Assembly: GCA_963682025.1 (NCBI GenBank)
Contig: OY821519.1
Coordinates: 250,416,358-250,480,357 of the forward strand
DNA from: Cordilura impudica
Taxonomy: Eukaryota; Arthropoda; Insecta; Diptera; Scathophagidae
Direction: 5' to 3'
Length of the DNA: 64,000 bases
Part shown: in pieces, positions 10,815 through 21,968 of the stretch
How the letters are laid out: every line of letters begins with the position of its first letter
Position numbering within the stretch: position 1 is the first letter of the stretch
Notes under the pieces: model-generated
Told to the model about the DNA's origin: nothing
Seen by the model: only the letters and a program-made list of their open reading frames with translations
Databases searched by the model: none
Made by a program: the position numbers and the translations under genes

Positions 10815-12084
10815 AGAACAATAACAACCACAAGAAATCAGTGATATTTAAACCAAGCACTGGGGAGATTAACACACAATCAAGTGTTAAGCTTTATTAA
10901 AAATTATTTAAAGGTGCGTTTAATATTGTATTGTTAATGATGATGATGGTGAAGCTCCGGCTGATGTTGAAGACGTTTTTTAAGCATTAAATTAAAATGG
11001 TAGATCTATTTTGTAGATAATACGCTCAACGATAGACAGATACACGGAAAGAAAACTTTTGAAGAAAAGAAAATGTATTTTTTTGTGAGACAAGTTGTAA
11101 AGGTTCCACTTTGACGCAGAGGCTTCAGCATATAATTTAATAATAGAAGAAATTCTTAAAATTGTTATAAGGAAATATAAAAAAAATTAGATCCCAGGAT
11201 TGATTTTCTTTAATTTTTCTCCAATTCTTCCTCTAGTTTGTATCAAAATCTATCAACATGTTAATATGAATTCTTAACTGCTTTTTGGGGGGATTTTTTG
11301 TTCAACAATTATGTGTATTTTGTCATTCAACTTTCACTTTAAAGAAATTATAACTTAAGCTTAAGAGATATTTTAATAAAAAAAAAATTTTGTTTTCATT
11401 AAGTTGAATACCTTTTTTATTTATTTACGATAATGATTAAAAATGGGTTTTTAATTAAAAGCTTGTAGATAATTTAAAGAAACATATCTTTTATCTGTTT
11501 TTGTTTAGGGAATATTATAACATTATTTTAATTTTTGGGGGGAGAAAATATTTTGAAATATATTTAAATTATTGGTTATTTATAGAAATAATATTTGGCT
11601 ATAATGTAATTTATTGTAACTAAGAAACTTGTTATCAAAAGTCTTTAAATCGTGTTATTTATTGAGAATACGTTCATATTAACATTTAAAAGATTGTTGC
11701 AATAGAATTTTAAAAAATATGGGATGTTATTTAATGTAAGCTAGTGTTGCAATTATTAAAGAATATTTCTTTAAATGAACTAACAAAAAGTTGTTTTTTA
11801 CCTGACTGCATTAATAGATAATTGTTTTTTTTTCTTGCTGTGGATCTAAAATATTCCCTTGATGTACTCCTAAAGAACAATATTTCCGCAATTACATTAG
11901 TAATATAAGGATTCCAGACAGATAATATAAAATATTTCAAAGTTTCAAAAACATCGCTCTGTTAATACTCTAGATATGTTATGGCTAATATTTACATTTT
12001 ATGGGAGTGTCACGCCCACTTCATATCAAAAAAACAGAGAAGAGCTCGAAATAAACGTATGGTGTATTACTTAAAAAAGGTAAG
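10815..12084. other. AT-rich stretch, no gene recognised
   Basis: No coding signal. ATGGGAGTGTCACGCCCACTTC near 12000 is the commonplace dipteran repeat phrase also echoed near 2260. The 69-residue minus frame at 11731-11940 lacks any domain or codon pattern. Confidence 0.4.
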
Positions 12085-13250
12085 AAAAATTACAGTCGTT
12101 CCAAACCGACTATACAATACACTATACCATGCACTTTGAGAAAGGGTCTTACGAGCAACTAATTGGATATATAAAATAAGCAGAAACCACATCTGAGTGG
12201 CATTTATAATATTAATAGGCAAGGCGATTCCTTGTTACCGACGTAACTTTGTCAGTTTCAAACTGATTTTGACCAAACATACCTCATTTTAAAGGTATTT
12301 ATTTTTAGCTATTCACCAAATTTACAGATTTGTGCCACCTGGAACACTTTTTTTTTATTGTAAAATTAATAAAGTTGCTACAAACATATATACAAATTAT
12401 ACAATGCTGTTATGTGTGCTTATCAAATTTGTGTTTGTAAAAATTGTATATGAAAAGCCCTGTGTTGAAAAACTAATTTTGGACATAAACGAATTTCAGT
12501 ATATTAATTGCATATCACACGCCCTGTGTTGAATTTTGAATTGCCTAAAATTGGTATACCTCTAGTTGGCATATAAGGTGGTTCAAATACCTTTACCTGT
12601 GCTCACCAAATATTTGTAATGAAATAAATTTAATGAATTAACTAGATTAAAAAAAGAGTGAAAGAAATAAATTGAACGAAAAAATAAAATTTCCTAGAAT
12701 TTGCACTCGAATTCCAAGGGCTGGGCTTTGCTAGTTAATACTAATGGTTTTTGTGTGCAGATATGAAAAAGTTCATATCGGATGTTATAGTTATATGGGA
12801 CCTAGATCGAAAAATGGATAATTTTTGGTGCAGTCGTTTATTTTTTGCAAAATTATATACAAACCAGAAATGAGAAAAATCCGTGAATTATTTTTGTTTT
12901 TATAGATTTAAGTGAAGATTGGGAAGCTGCTTGGATGTATTAAAAATACCCAAACCTATTTTTACCGGGATCTGTGTAATAATTTGGATCTTATAGCAAT
13001 TTAAGTTGATCTCATAGGAATCATTTGTATGGGGACTAGGTCTGAACATGCAACGATTTTCACCAATTTCAATAGCGTTCGTTCTGTGGCCGTTGAAAGC
13101 TTACAAAAAAAAATATTATGAAAATATATTCATATTTGAGACTTGTAGTTTCATTACATGGTTTACATCGACACATAGACAGACGGACATCGCTGAATGG
13201 ACTCAAAAAGCGCTTCTGAGTCGATCAGTATGATACAAGATGGGCATAAA
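12085..13250 (+). repeat. Family P dispersed repeat, split by a Helitron-like insertion
   Basis: Starts CAGTCGTTCCAAACCGACTATAC (degraded form of the family's palindromic end) and resumes after the insertion with CAGATATGAAAAAGTTCATATC, ATAGATTTAAGTGAAGAT, GAACATGCAACGATT, ACTTGTAGTTTCATTACATGG, the CAGACAGACGGACATCGC tract and GAGTCGATCAGTATGATAC. The terminal GTGGTATAGGGTATAAAAA block is missing. Confidence 0.65.
12205..12740 (+). mobile_element. Helitron-like family A copy nested in family P
   Basis: TATAATATTAATAGGCAAGG at the left and CACTCGAATTCCAAGGGCTGG...CTAG|TT at the right are the two ends of family A. It interrupts family P at a different site from the insertion at 10.1 kb: the P sequence flanking it is GAGTGGCATT on the left and TTAATACTAATGG on the right, neighbours in undisturbed P copies (compare about 36283-36305). 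The 5' TC is altered. Confidence 0.7.
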
Positions 13251-13499
13251 AATTGGGCCGAAGTGCATTATAAAAACTGAACTGATTTAGGAGAAACTCA
13301 AAGAAGACGTCCCCTGAACACAGAACGTAGCCTCAAAGAAATTGAATTTATAAAGCCTAGTATTGCTTTTGGAGAAAATAAAAATTAATAAATGTTTTTG
13401 CCCATTAATGGCGAACATTAGAGTACAATTTTTCTAAAGATGAAATAAAGACTTTCAAAATCTTTGATGTGGTTCAACTATGATCGAAAATAATTAATA

Positions 13500-13871
13500 T
13501 GAGAAACCTTAAATATGAATTAATTAATTGACAAGGTGATTTCTTGTGACATATTCTACACTTTCGATTACCGACTTATTTTGACAAAAATATACCATCA
13601 GAAAGGAATTTGCTTGCAGATATTCACCATATTTACAGATGTATAACATCAGGTAAATTTTTTTTCAATCAAGTTCATTTAAAGTGGCTTCTAACATATA
13701 CATAAAACACATATGTAAGATTCAAATAAAAAACTATACAATGTTGTGTGTATGTTTGTTAAATTTGTGTTGAATTGGCTTTCCTTTATGTTTTTATACA
13801 ATTTTTTATGAATGAAAAAATTAAAAGCCCTAGAATTTCCACTCGAATTTCAGGGGCTGGGTCTGCTAGTA
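13500..13871 (+). mobile_element. Helitron-like family A copy, diverged
   Basis: GGTGATTTCTTGTGACATATTC, ATTTTGACAAAAATATACC, CACCATATTTACAG and the end CACTCGAATTTCAGGGGCTGGG..CTGCTAG|T. The 5' tip is degraded (GAATTAATTGACAAGG). A hAT remnant follows almost directly. Confidence 0.65.
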
Positions 13872-13892
13872 TGAAAAAATAGGGCGAACTCT

Positions 13893-14040
13893 TTAGAAAT
13901 TAGTTAAAATATTATTTTCATTGTCTCACGCAACCTCAGATGCTGAGAGAATTTTCTGTACAATCACAGACGTTCGCACCACATTTAAATTAAATATGGA
14001 ACATTTTAAAAAAATGTGCAACAAAAATATCTGGAAGTGA
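13893..14040 (+). pseudogene. hAT transposase C-terminal dimerisation fragment
   Basis: The plus strand reads LFSLSHATSDAERIFCTITD then VRTTFKLNMEHFKKMCN. The pattern L.LSHA.SDAERIFS..... followed by K.R.R is the conserved dimerisation region near the C-terminus of hAT-family transposases and their domesticated relatives. Only about 45 residues remain, with a stop after NIWK. No catalytic blocks or terminal repeats were found, so this is a scrap of an old element. Confidence 0.55.
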
Positions 14041-14124
14041 TCAATTCGATATACATATAATATGTTTCTTAATGTATTTATCTTAATAGTTCGAGTTTTA
14101 TTTAACATTCAATGTGAATATTTT

Positions 14125-14885
14125 TTATACCATATACCATTATGTGGTCAAGGTAGACCCACCTTTTATGGGTAGACCCATCTTTTATAATACCGATCGA
14201 CTCAGAATCACTTTCTGAGTCGATTAGGAGATTTCCATCCGTCTGTAAGCCATGTAAGCCTTGTAAACCATTGACAGGTCGAAAATATGAATATATTTTG
14301 ATTAAATTTGCTATATAAGCTTATTTTGGTCATAAAACGAACGCTATTGAAATTGCTGAAAATCTGTTCATGTTCAGACCTAGTCCCCATACAAATGGCC
14401 CCTATGAGATCGAATTGAATTGCCGTAATATACCAATTATCATATAGATCTCGGTCAAATTGGGTCTGTGTATGTTTATTACATCCATTTCTCAGTAGTC
14501 CAAAAATAAACTCTATAGGGCAATTCTTAGTCACGGCCCCCATATGAAACTAATTCCCGATCTTCACTTAAATCTTTCAAAAAAACAAAAATATTGCACA
14601 GATTTTTGTCAAATTTAATTTGCATATGATTTGCAAAAAATAAGTGACTTTATCAAATATGGGTAGGATCGGTTCATTTTTCGATCTAGTCCCCACATAA
14701 ATATAGAATCTGACATGAACTTTTTCATATCCAAATGCAACAAAATTAATGACAATGTCACTCAAATTTGGTTTGTGGTTATTTTCTATATCTAATTTAT
14801 TGGATCCAAGAGAGATGGTCTCTAAACGCATGGTATAGGGTATCGCATGGTCGGTCTAGACCGACTATAAATATGTTGCTTGTTT
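14125..14885 (-). repeat. Family P dispersed repeat, near full length
   Basis: Minus orientation. Left edge ATACCATATACCATTATGTGG, then GATCGACTCAGAATCACTTTC, CATCCGTCTGTAAGCC, GACCTAGTCCCCATAC, ATCTTCACTTAAATCT, and right edge GGTATAGGGTATCGCATGG with GGTCTAGACC. Open frames at 14208-14543 and 14577-14831 fall inside it and also appear, partly aligned, in other copies because the DNA is copied. No protein family is recognisable. Confidence 0.75.
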
Positions 14886-14889
14886 TTAT

Positions 14890-15330
14890 TGGTTGATACG
14901 TGATTGTTTTGTTAGTAACGTTAAAATGCGTCGACTTAATTTCATTAGTTTCAGCCTCCACATAGATATCCGCTTGACGAGGATATCTACGGATTTCTGA
15001 AGTTTATTTGTTGATTCATCTCCGTTATCACCAGTAGCATGTATCTTAGCCATCAGCGAATGTGTTAATTTTACTATTATTTGGTAAGAGTATGTGATGT
15101 ATACAATAAATACAGTATTGGAACCAGAATACTGCCCTGAGATACACCAGCATTTATTTTTTTTTAATATCTGAGTAATTTTACTTCTGTTCTAAAAAAT
15201 CCATCTTTCATATGTGATCCTCAGCTTATATTTCAGGTCTTTATACCACACTTTATCGAATGCCTGAGCCATATATAAAAATATGGCGGCACAAAACTTT
15301 GTCTGTTCCAATGCTTCTTGTTTAGTAAAA
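14890..15330 (-). pseudogene. Jockey-like reverse transcriptase remnant
   Basis: From right to left on the minus strand: FCAAIFLYMAQAFDKVWYKD (motif A region, with AFDKVW), then after a gap AGVSQGSILVPILYLLYTSH (motif B, the GxxQGSxLxPxLY signature), then a decayed motif C stretch, then DESTNKLQKSVDIL and a WRLKL..EIKSTH-like block from the region after motif C. This is the order of Jockey-clade RTs. Several stops and shifts are present. The ORF listed at 15192-15467 overlaps the motif A part. Confidence 0.7.
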
Positions 15331-15900
15331 CATTTTTTTTTTTTAATTTCAGCAGTTAAAAACGTCAATATATATGTAAGAGGAAAAGGAATATTTTTAC
15401 ATGTGTAGATTTTTAAAATATAATAAGTTGGCAACACAGATATCAACAATAAAAAAAATCTTTGCAAGAAACTCTATGAAAACAACAAAATCATAATAAT
15501 AATTATTTTCGCGGTTTTTTTGAAGCGTGGTGGCGGGGGGGTTTAATTTAATGAGTAGTTTCCTTTGTTTATAAAATGTTGCCATTTATTTAAGTATTAA
15601 TAATAATAGTTTATTACTAAGTTGTGTATATTTATTAATTTGCAATAATAGTTTAATAGCTCAAATTGTTTTGCAATATTACGACTAATAAAAATTTAAT
15701 GTTTCCTAAATGGTCCATAAAATCATATCTAAGAACTTGGCCGACTCAAATTGCATTTTTGCTTTCATTATGAGCAAGGACAGATAATTTATATTCTGGG
15801 CCAAGTTATAAGTTTAAATTAATCAGTTATAAAAAAAAATCAACTGTATTATTTAAAAAAACAAATTTTTGAAATTTGTGTATCGAACCTGTTTAAGATT
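15331..15900. other. AT-rich stretch, no gene recognised
   Basis: A GGTGGCGGGGGGG tract at 15528-15540 stands out. The remainder is A/T-rich without motifs. Confidence 0.4.
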
Positions 15901-15906
15901 TAACAA

Positions 15907-16640
15907 GTAAGAAAATTATAGTCGGTCTAGACCGACTATACGATACCCTATACCATGCGTTTAGAGACCCTATCTCTTAGGCCCAACTAACTGGACATAG
16001 AAAATAAGCAAAAACCAAATTTGAGTGGGATTTTTATTAATTTTATAGGGACTTGGTCCAAAAATGGACCGATCCTGATCATGTTTGGTAAAGTCTCTTG
16101 TATTTTGCAAAAATATATACAAACAAAATTTGAGAAGAATCAGTGCAATATTTTTGTTTTTTAATAGATTTAAGTGAAGATCGGGAAGCAGCTCTATATG
16201 GGCTCAAAGGGATCATTTTTGGACTACTCATTAATGGATGTAATGAACGCATACAAACCCAATTTGAGTAAGATCTATATGACAATTTGGATCTTATGGC
16301 AATTTATGTCGATTTCATATGGGTAATTTGTATGGGGGCTAGGTCTGAACATGGACCGATTCTCACCAATTTCTATAGCGTTCATCCCATGGCCGACAAA
16401 AGCTTATGTACCAAATTTCATCAAAATACATTCATATTTGCGACCTGCAGTTTGATTACAAGCTTTACATGGACACACAGACGCACGGACGAACGGACGG
16501 ACGGACATTGTTAAATCAACTCAGAAAGTGATTCTGATTCGATCGGTATAATTAAAGATGGGTCTTGGTCAAATATTTTTGGTTGTTACAAACAGCAGCA
16601 CAAAGTCATTATACCCAAACCACATAGTGGTATAGGGTAT
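15907..16640 (+). repeat. Family P dispersed repeat, full-length reference copy
   Basis: Left end holds a perfect 24-bp palindrome at 15917-15940 (half-site TATAGTCGGTCT followed by its reverse complement), then ACGATACCCTATACCATGCG. Right end is ACCACATAGTGGTATAGGGTAT, an imperfect palindrome. In between lie GATTTAAGTGAAGATCGGG, GAACATGGACCGATTC, a GGACGGACGGACAT tract and TCAGAAAGTGATTCTGA. It is nearly identical to the copy at 35347-36125, which lies in the opposite orientation, except for a deletion of about 40 bp near 16045. No transposase; class unknown. Confidence 0.8.
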
Positions 16641-17100
16641 AAAAATAGTTAAATTTTTTTAGTAACAGTGATATAATCCCCCGTTATAACTAGATATGAT
16701 TTAAAAATGTATTAAATGTTTTTAGTTTGGAGACTTAATATATTAGATGTGTTTTTTTTTATAAATAGCAAAAATGAATAAATGGTTTTTAAATTAAGAC
16801 GTTTTGGCTTGATTTGTCCATAACCGTTAAATCCTCTGTCAAGGTTAACTTCTCTGCACTATGAAAATTAAATAGCTAAATTCGCTCCAATTCAAATCAT
16901 GCTATATCATACGAAATAGCTAACATCGGTTAAATGCAACCTTTTGATGATAAAGTAATTACTTATCCTAATCCTTATAACAGGCAGATGTAAACTGGCG
17001 GTAACTGCTTTTGTTTGAGGCTGATTGTTGAAAAGTTTGGTATTTAAATCAAGCCAGGTTCGTAAGTGAAATTGTATAAGAGCTCTCTTTATTTTATAAA
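16641..17100. other. No gene recognised
   Basis: Mixed AT-rich sequence between family P and the long 18-bp array. No motif identified. Confidence 0.4.
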
Positions 17101-17429
17101 AATCTGCATTTTTTGGAACAATTACTTAAGAAACCTTTTCTGAAAAAGTATATTTTCTGAAAAAGTATCTTTTCTTAAAAAATTATCTTTTCTGAAAAAG
17201 GTACTTTATCTTAAAAAAGTACCTGTTCTTAAAAAACTAAGTTTTTATAAAATATCTTTTAAAAAATTCTTTTAATGTACCCCATTTTAAAAAAGTACCC
17301 CATATTGAAAATATACCATTTCTATTAAAACGTACCTTTTCTTAAAAATTACCTTTATTTAAATAGACCTTTTTCATAATAAAGGACATTTTCTTAAAAA
17401 ATTACCTTTTTTTAAATAAGTACCATTTA
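17101..17429 (-). repeat. 18-bp degenerate tandem array, copy 3, left part
   Basis: Units of the form CTTAAAAAAGTACCTTTT, the reverse complement of the arrays at 0.2-3.4 kb. It is interrupted at 17430 by a mariner and continues on its far side at 18356. Confidence 0.85.
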
Positions 17430-18355
17430 AAGGGTGATTTTTTAAGAGCTATAGGAAAGTTTTCCAAAAAAAAAACACATAAAATTCAGAGAAATGCATG
17501 AAATCTTTATTTGAATCGATAGTACGGTCCATATAATTTAATGTTTGAAGATTATTTCATGCAAATGTTGACTGTGACTGCGCCTCAAATGGTCCATCCG
17601 CATAGTCCAATTTTGGCATACTCTTTCCAACATTTCGGCCGGTATCGCACGAATCAATGCTTCAATGTTGTCTTCCAATGCGTCAATTGAAGCGGGATTG
17701 TCTGTATAGACATGAGCTTTAACATAGACCCACAAAAAATAGTCTAAAGGCGTTAAATCGCACGATCTAGGCTGCCAATTGACCGGTACCGAACGTGAAA
17801 TAAAATGTTCACCGAACTCGCCTCTCAATAAGTCCATTGTTGCGCGTGCTGTGTGGCATGTGGCACCGTCTTGTTGAATCCACATGTAATGCAAGTCAAG
17901 CTCTTGCATTTTGGGCAAAAAAAAGTTGGATATCATCTCTCGGTAGCGCTCACCATTCACAGTTACGTTACGATTCGCATCATCTTTGAAGAATTACGGT
18001 CCAATGATGCCACCAGCCCATAAACCGCAACAAACTGTGACTTTTTCTGGATGCATTGGTAGCTCTTCCAATGGTTCTGGCTGATATTCACTCCAAAATC
18101 GACTCCCGAATAGCCGCTTCAGTGGGTCGATTAAACTGACCATAAAATGGAAGAAGCGCGCGATGAACTTTCTTAACAGAGCATGCATTTTGATAATAAA
18201 ATTCAATAACTTGCAAGCGTTGTTCGTTTGCAAGACGATTCATGGTTAAATTATAAACCAAACTGAAGATGTTCGACAATGAAACAAATCACGAAACGTG
18301 CGTCAGCTGTTCAAACCAGTGTTGCCAAAAAGATAATAGCTAAAAAATCACCCTT
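17430..18355 (-). mobile_element. Internally deleted rosa-type mariner
   Basis: Terminal inverted repeats start AAGGGTGATTTTTTA at the left and end TAAAAAATCACCCTT at the right, flanked by TA on both sides (17428-17429 and 18356-18357), the expected mariner target duplication. At 926 bp it is shorter than the roughly 1.3-kb copy at 49.0 kb because the middle of the transposase is missing. The 18-bp array continues directly on both sides, so the insertion is younger than the array. Confidence 0.9.
17538..18243 (-). pseudogene. Rosa-type mariner transposase, deleted
   Basis: The ATG at 18243 starts MNRLANEQRLQVIEFYYQNA and continues HRALLPFYGQFNRPTEAAIR (N-terminal DNA-binding half). After RESILE the frame is lost and the sequence jumps to EYQPEPLEELPMHPEKVTV, so the linker and the block with the first catalytic Asp (SDEAHFW in relatives) are gone. 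Then come CGLWAGGIIGP, a stop in place of Tyr, and the C-terminal part MWIQQDGATCHTA (second Asp) and RSCDLTPLDYFLW (third Asp). From the D of QQDG to the D of PLDY there are 41 residues, which is the DD41D spacing of the rosa lineage. It cannot be active without the first Asp. Confidence 0.9.
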
Positions 18356-20720
18356 TATTACAAAAGCTCCATTTATTAAAAAAAAGTACCTATTCGTAAA
18401 AAATAACTTTTTTTTTATTATTAAGTAACTTTTTTTAAGGTACCTTTTATTAAAACCGCGCCTTTTCTTAAAATCGTAACTTTTCTTTAAAAAAAAAATA
18501 AATTTTGTTAAGAAAGTATCTTTCATGAAAAAATTGCATTTTCTTAATATCGTACATTTTCTTAAAAAAGCACCTTTTGTTAAAAAGATACCTTTTCTTA
18601 AAAAGTATATTTTAGTACGTAAGAAGTATCGTTGTTAATAAAAAAGTACCTATTATTAAAAAATCATCTTTCTATTACAAAAACATCTTTTATTAAAATA
18701 AGTGCATTTTATTAAAAAAAAGTACTTGTTCGTAAAAACGAGCCTTTCCTTATAAAATGTACCTCTTGTAAAAAAACACATTTTTCCAAAAAGAAATTTT
18801 CCGGAAAAATAACATTTATTTAAGAAAGTGCATTATCTGAAAAATTTTCCGTTTAATAAAAAAGTAACTTATATTTTCTGAAAAACTACATTTTATGAAA
18901 AAAATACCTCTTCTTAAAAAAGTACCTCTTCGTAAAAAAGTACCTTATCTTATAAAATGTACTTTTTCAGAAAAAATACCTTTTAAGAATATTAACACCC
19001 TCGAAAAAGTACACTCTCTTAAAATAGTTAATTCTCTTTAAAAAATAATTTTTTTTTAAATCATTTTTTCTTAAAAAAGTGAATCTTGTTTAAAAAAAAG
19101 TGTACCTGTTGTTAAATAAGTAATTTTTGTTTAAAAAGTACTTTTCATTAAAAAAGTACCTTTTATTAAAGAAGTACGATTTCTTAAAAAGTACCTTTTC
19201 TTTAAAAAGTACCTCTTTTTAAAAAATTATTTTTTCAGAAACAGAAAATTTTCTGAAAAACTACCTTTTCTGAAAAATGTACCCATTTTTAAAATAAGTA
19301 AATTAAAAATCTTTTTTTTTAAGTAGCTTTTCTAAAATAAGAACATTTTATTAAAAAAGTGCATTTATTAAAAAACTACCCATTATTACAAGAGTACCTT
19401 TTATTTCAATAGAAACTTTTATTCAAAAATTACCTTTAATAAAAAATAACTTCTTTTATAAAAAGTATCTTTTAATAACATAAAATCGTAACGTTTCTTA
19501 AAACACGTAACTTATGTTAAACTGTATCTTTTATTAAAAAAAATTACATATTTAAAATCGTGACTTTTATAAAAAAAATACCTTTTATTAAAAAATACCT
19601 TTTATTCAAAAAGTACATTTTACTACAAAAGTTCCATTTATTAAAAAATACCTTTTATTAAAAATAACTTTTTTTTATTAAAAAATAACTTTTTTTTAAA
19701 GTACCTTTTATTAAAAAATTGCCTTTTCTTAAAATAGTAACTTTTCTTTAAAAAAGTACCTTTTGTTAAGAAAGTACCTTTTATTACAAAAGTGCATTTT
19801 CTTAAAATCATAAATTTTCTTAATAAAAGTAAATTATTCTTAAAAAAGTACCTTATATTTAAAAAGTACCTTTAATTACAAAAGTACCTTCTATTACAAA
19901 AGTAGCTTTTATTAAAAAAGTACCTTTAATAAAAAATAACTTCTTTTTAAAAAAGTGCCTTTTATTAAAAAAAAAACCTTCTTAAAATCATGACTTTTCT
20001 TAAAAAAGTACATTTTGTTAAAAAAAAAATCCTTATAACTTCTTTTTAAAAAAGTGCCTTTTATTAAAAAAAAAACCTTCTTAAAATCACGACTTTTCTT
20101 AAAAAAGTACCTTTTGTTAAAAAAAAAATCCTTATATTAAAGATCATTTTCTTAAAATCGTACCTTTTCTTAAAAAAGTACCTTTTGTCAAAAAATATAC
20201 CTTTTTTTAAGATTACCTTTTGTTAAAAAGATACCTTTTCGTAAAAAATTACATTTTAGTACAAAAAAAATATTGTTTGTTAGTAAAAAAAAAGTACCTA
20301 TTATTAAAAAATATCTTTAACTAAAAAAGTAATAAAAAATGCTGTTAAGTAAATAAGCAGAATTTATTATAAAAAAAACATTTTCTTATAGAAATACGTT
20401 TTCTTAAGAAAAAACCTTTTTTATCAAGTAAATTTTCTAAAAATAGTGTGCGTTTTAAAAAAAGTTAATTTCCAAAGAATTAATGTATTTAAATTTTTTT
20501 TAAGTAATTTTTATTATAAAAAAAACGTTTCTTAAAGACAGTACCATTCTTGAAAAAGTACCTGTTATTAAAAAAGTATCTTTTATTCAAAAAATATATC
20601 TTGTTAAAAAAAAGTGCCATTTGAAAAAAGGACATTTTATCAAAAAATCGCCTTTTCTTCAAAAGTACTTTTTTAAAAAGGGCCTTTTATTAAAAAAGTT
20701 CCTTTCTTTAAAGACTTTTT
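18356..20720 (-). repeat. 18-bp degenerate tandem array, copy 3, main block
   Basis: The longest block, about 2.36 kb of units CTTAAAAAAGTACCTTTT with many variants (ATTAAAAAAGTACC, CTTAAAATCGTAACTTTT). A direct repeat with a 99-bp period lies at about 19937-20135: TAACTTCTTTTTAAAAAAG recurs at 20036 with the same downstream units. It grades into AT-rich sequence after 20720. ORFs such as 18311-18526 and 20621-20875 are by-products. Confidence 0.9.
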
Positions 20721-21150
20721 TTATAATTTTTTCCTCAATATCTATCCGAAAGAACAATTTTAAAATAAAATGGCATCAATTTGTGGTTGCATATTTTTGC
20801 TTATTTGCATTATTTTTATTGGCATATTTTCAAAAATTCTTATTTATTGAGCTTTTTCATAAATATTTATTATAAAATGATATCGATTTGTGGTTATATA
20901 TTTTTTCACAATTAGCTTTAAATGCTTTTTGGCATTTTCGTTAAAATGCTTATTTATTTTTCACATTCTGCTTTAAATTTATGTTTTTGCATATTTTCAT
21001 CAAAACTTTTATCATTTAACTTTTTTAAGAAAATATCTATACGATTGATAATGTTTTCAATAAAATAGGGCAGGCAGGGTTTGAGACACTTTGCGTTATA
21101 ATTAATAAGTAGGAACAAATCCAGACGAATTCGTCCAAGCTGTCCACTAA
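20721..21150. other. AT-rich stretch, no gene recognised
   Basis: Two diverged repeats of GGCAT(C/T)A-ATTTGTGGTT.CATATTTTT (about 20770 and 20880). No coding signal. Confidence 0.4.
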
Positions 21151-21528
21151 TCTATACTATTAACAGGCTAGGCGATTTCTTGTGACCGATGTTTTGTTCT
21201 ACCATTTTATCCCGATTTTGACCAAACGTATTTTATTTGAAAGGTATTTCTTTTTAGCCGTTTTGCAGATTTACAGAATTTTAAATTTTTTCTTCTATTT
21301 TGAGTAAATTGCATTTAAAGTTGCTACTAATATATACATAAAATTATACAATCCTATGTGTGTGTTTATTAAATATGTTAATGTGTTTGTAATAAAAATG
21401 AGTTTATTTTTTTGTGTTGATCTGTGAATTGCCTATAATTGGTTAGCATACCTTTAGGGTCTTTATTTAATGAAAAAATAAAATTTCCTAGAATTTGCAC
21501 TCGAATTTCGAGGGCTGGAATCTGCTAG
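21151..21528 (+). mobile_element. Helitron-like family A, intact ends
   Basis: Begins TCTATACTATTAACAGGC and ends CTCGAATTTCGAGGGCTGG then AATCTGCTAG. The bases outside are A on the left and T on the right, the A^T target with no duplication expected for Helitrons. The CTCGA/TCGAG hairpin lies about 13 nt before the terminal CTAG (CTRR rule). Length 378 bp; no coding capacity. It needs a Rep/helicase from elsewhere. Confidence 0.8.
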
Positions 21529-21968
21529 TTATTATTATTTTAGTAAATTATGTCTTGAACAACGAACAGACAGAGAAGCGTCCAATTCACCAACGGTATT
21601 AGAATTTGTTAATTTTATTTATTTATTTTTTATTATATTTAATTTTACAAAGTCGAAGGCCTTTTGTTATTTTTTAGTTGTTTATTATATTCAATCAATC
21701 AGAAATGAATGAACAATATTTTATTTTGATCGCTTTTAAAATACACAAAAAAAAAAAATTGACAAAAGTTATTAAGGTATTGAGTGAGAAAAATAAATAG
21801 ACATTGAATTCAAATTATTAAATAAAAATATGATAACTGAACGAAGAAAATGAATAGCAGCTGAATTCAAATACAGTCGTGGTTATGATTATTATTACAA
21901 ACAAATTATTATTGAACAAATTATAACAATGCATAGTAATGTTTTAATATTTTATTAATAAAATATAG
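21529..21968. other. AT-rich stretch, no gene recognised
   Basis: No motif identified before the start of the Helitron 3' end at 21969. Confidence 0.4.

Noticed and set aside
18356..20720. Regular short repeats as a CRISPR array
   Set aside because: There are no unique spacers between constant repeats, and the context is an insect nuclear genome with no cas genes.
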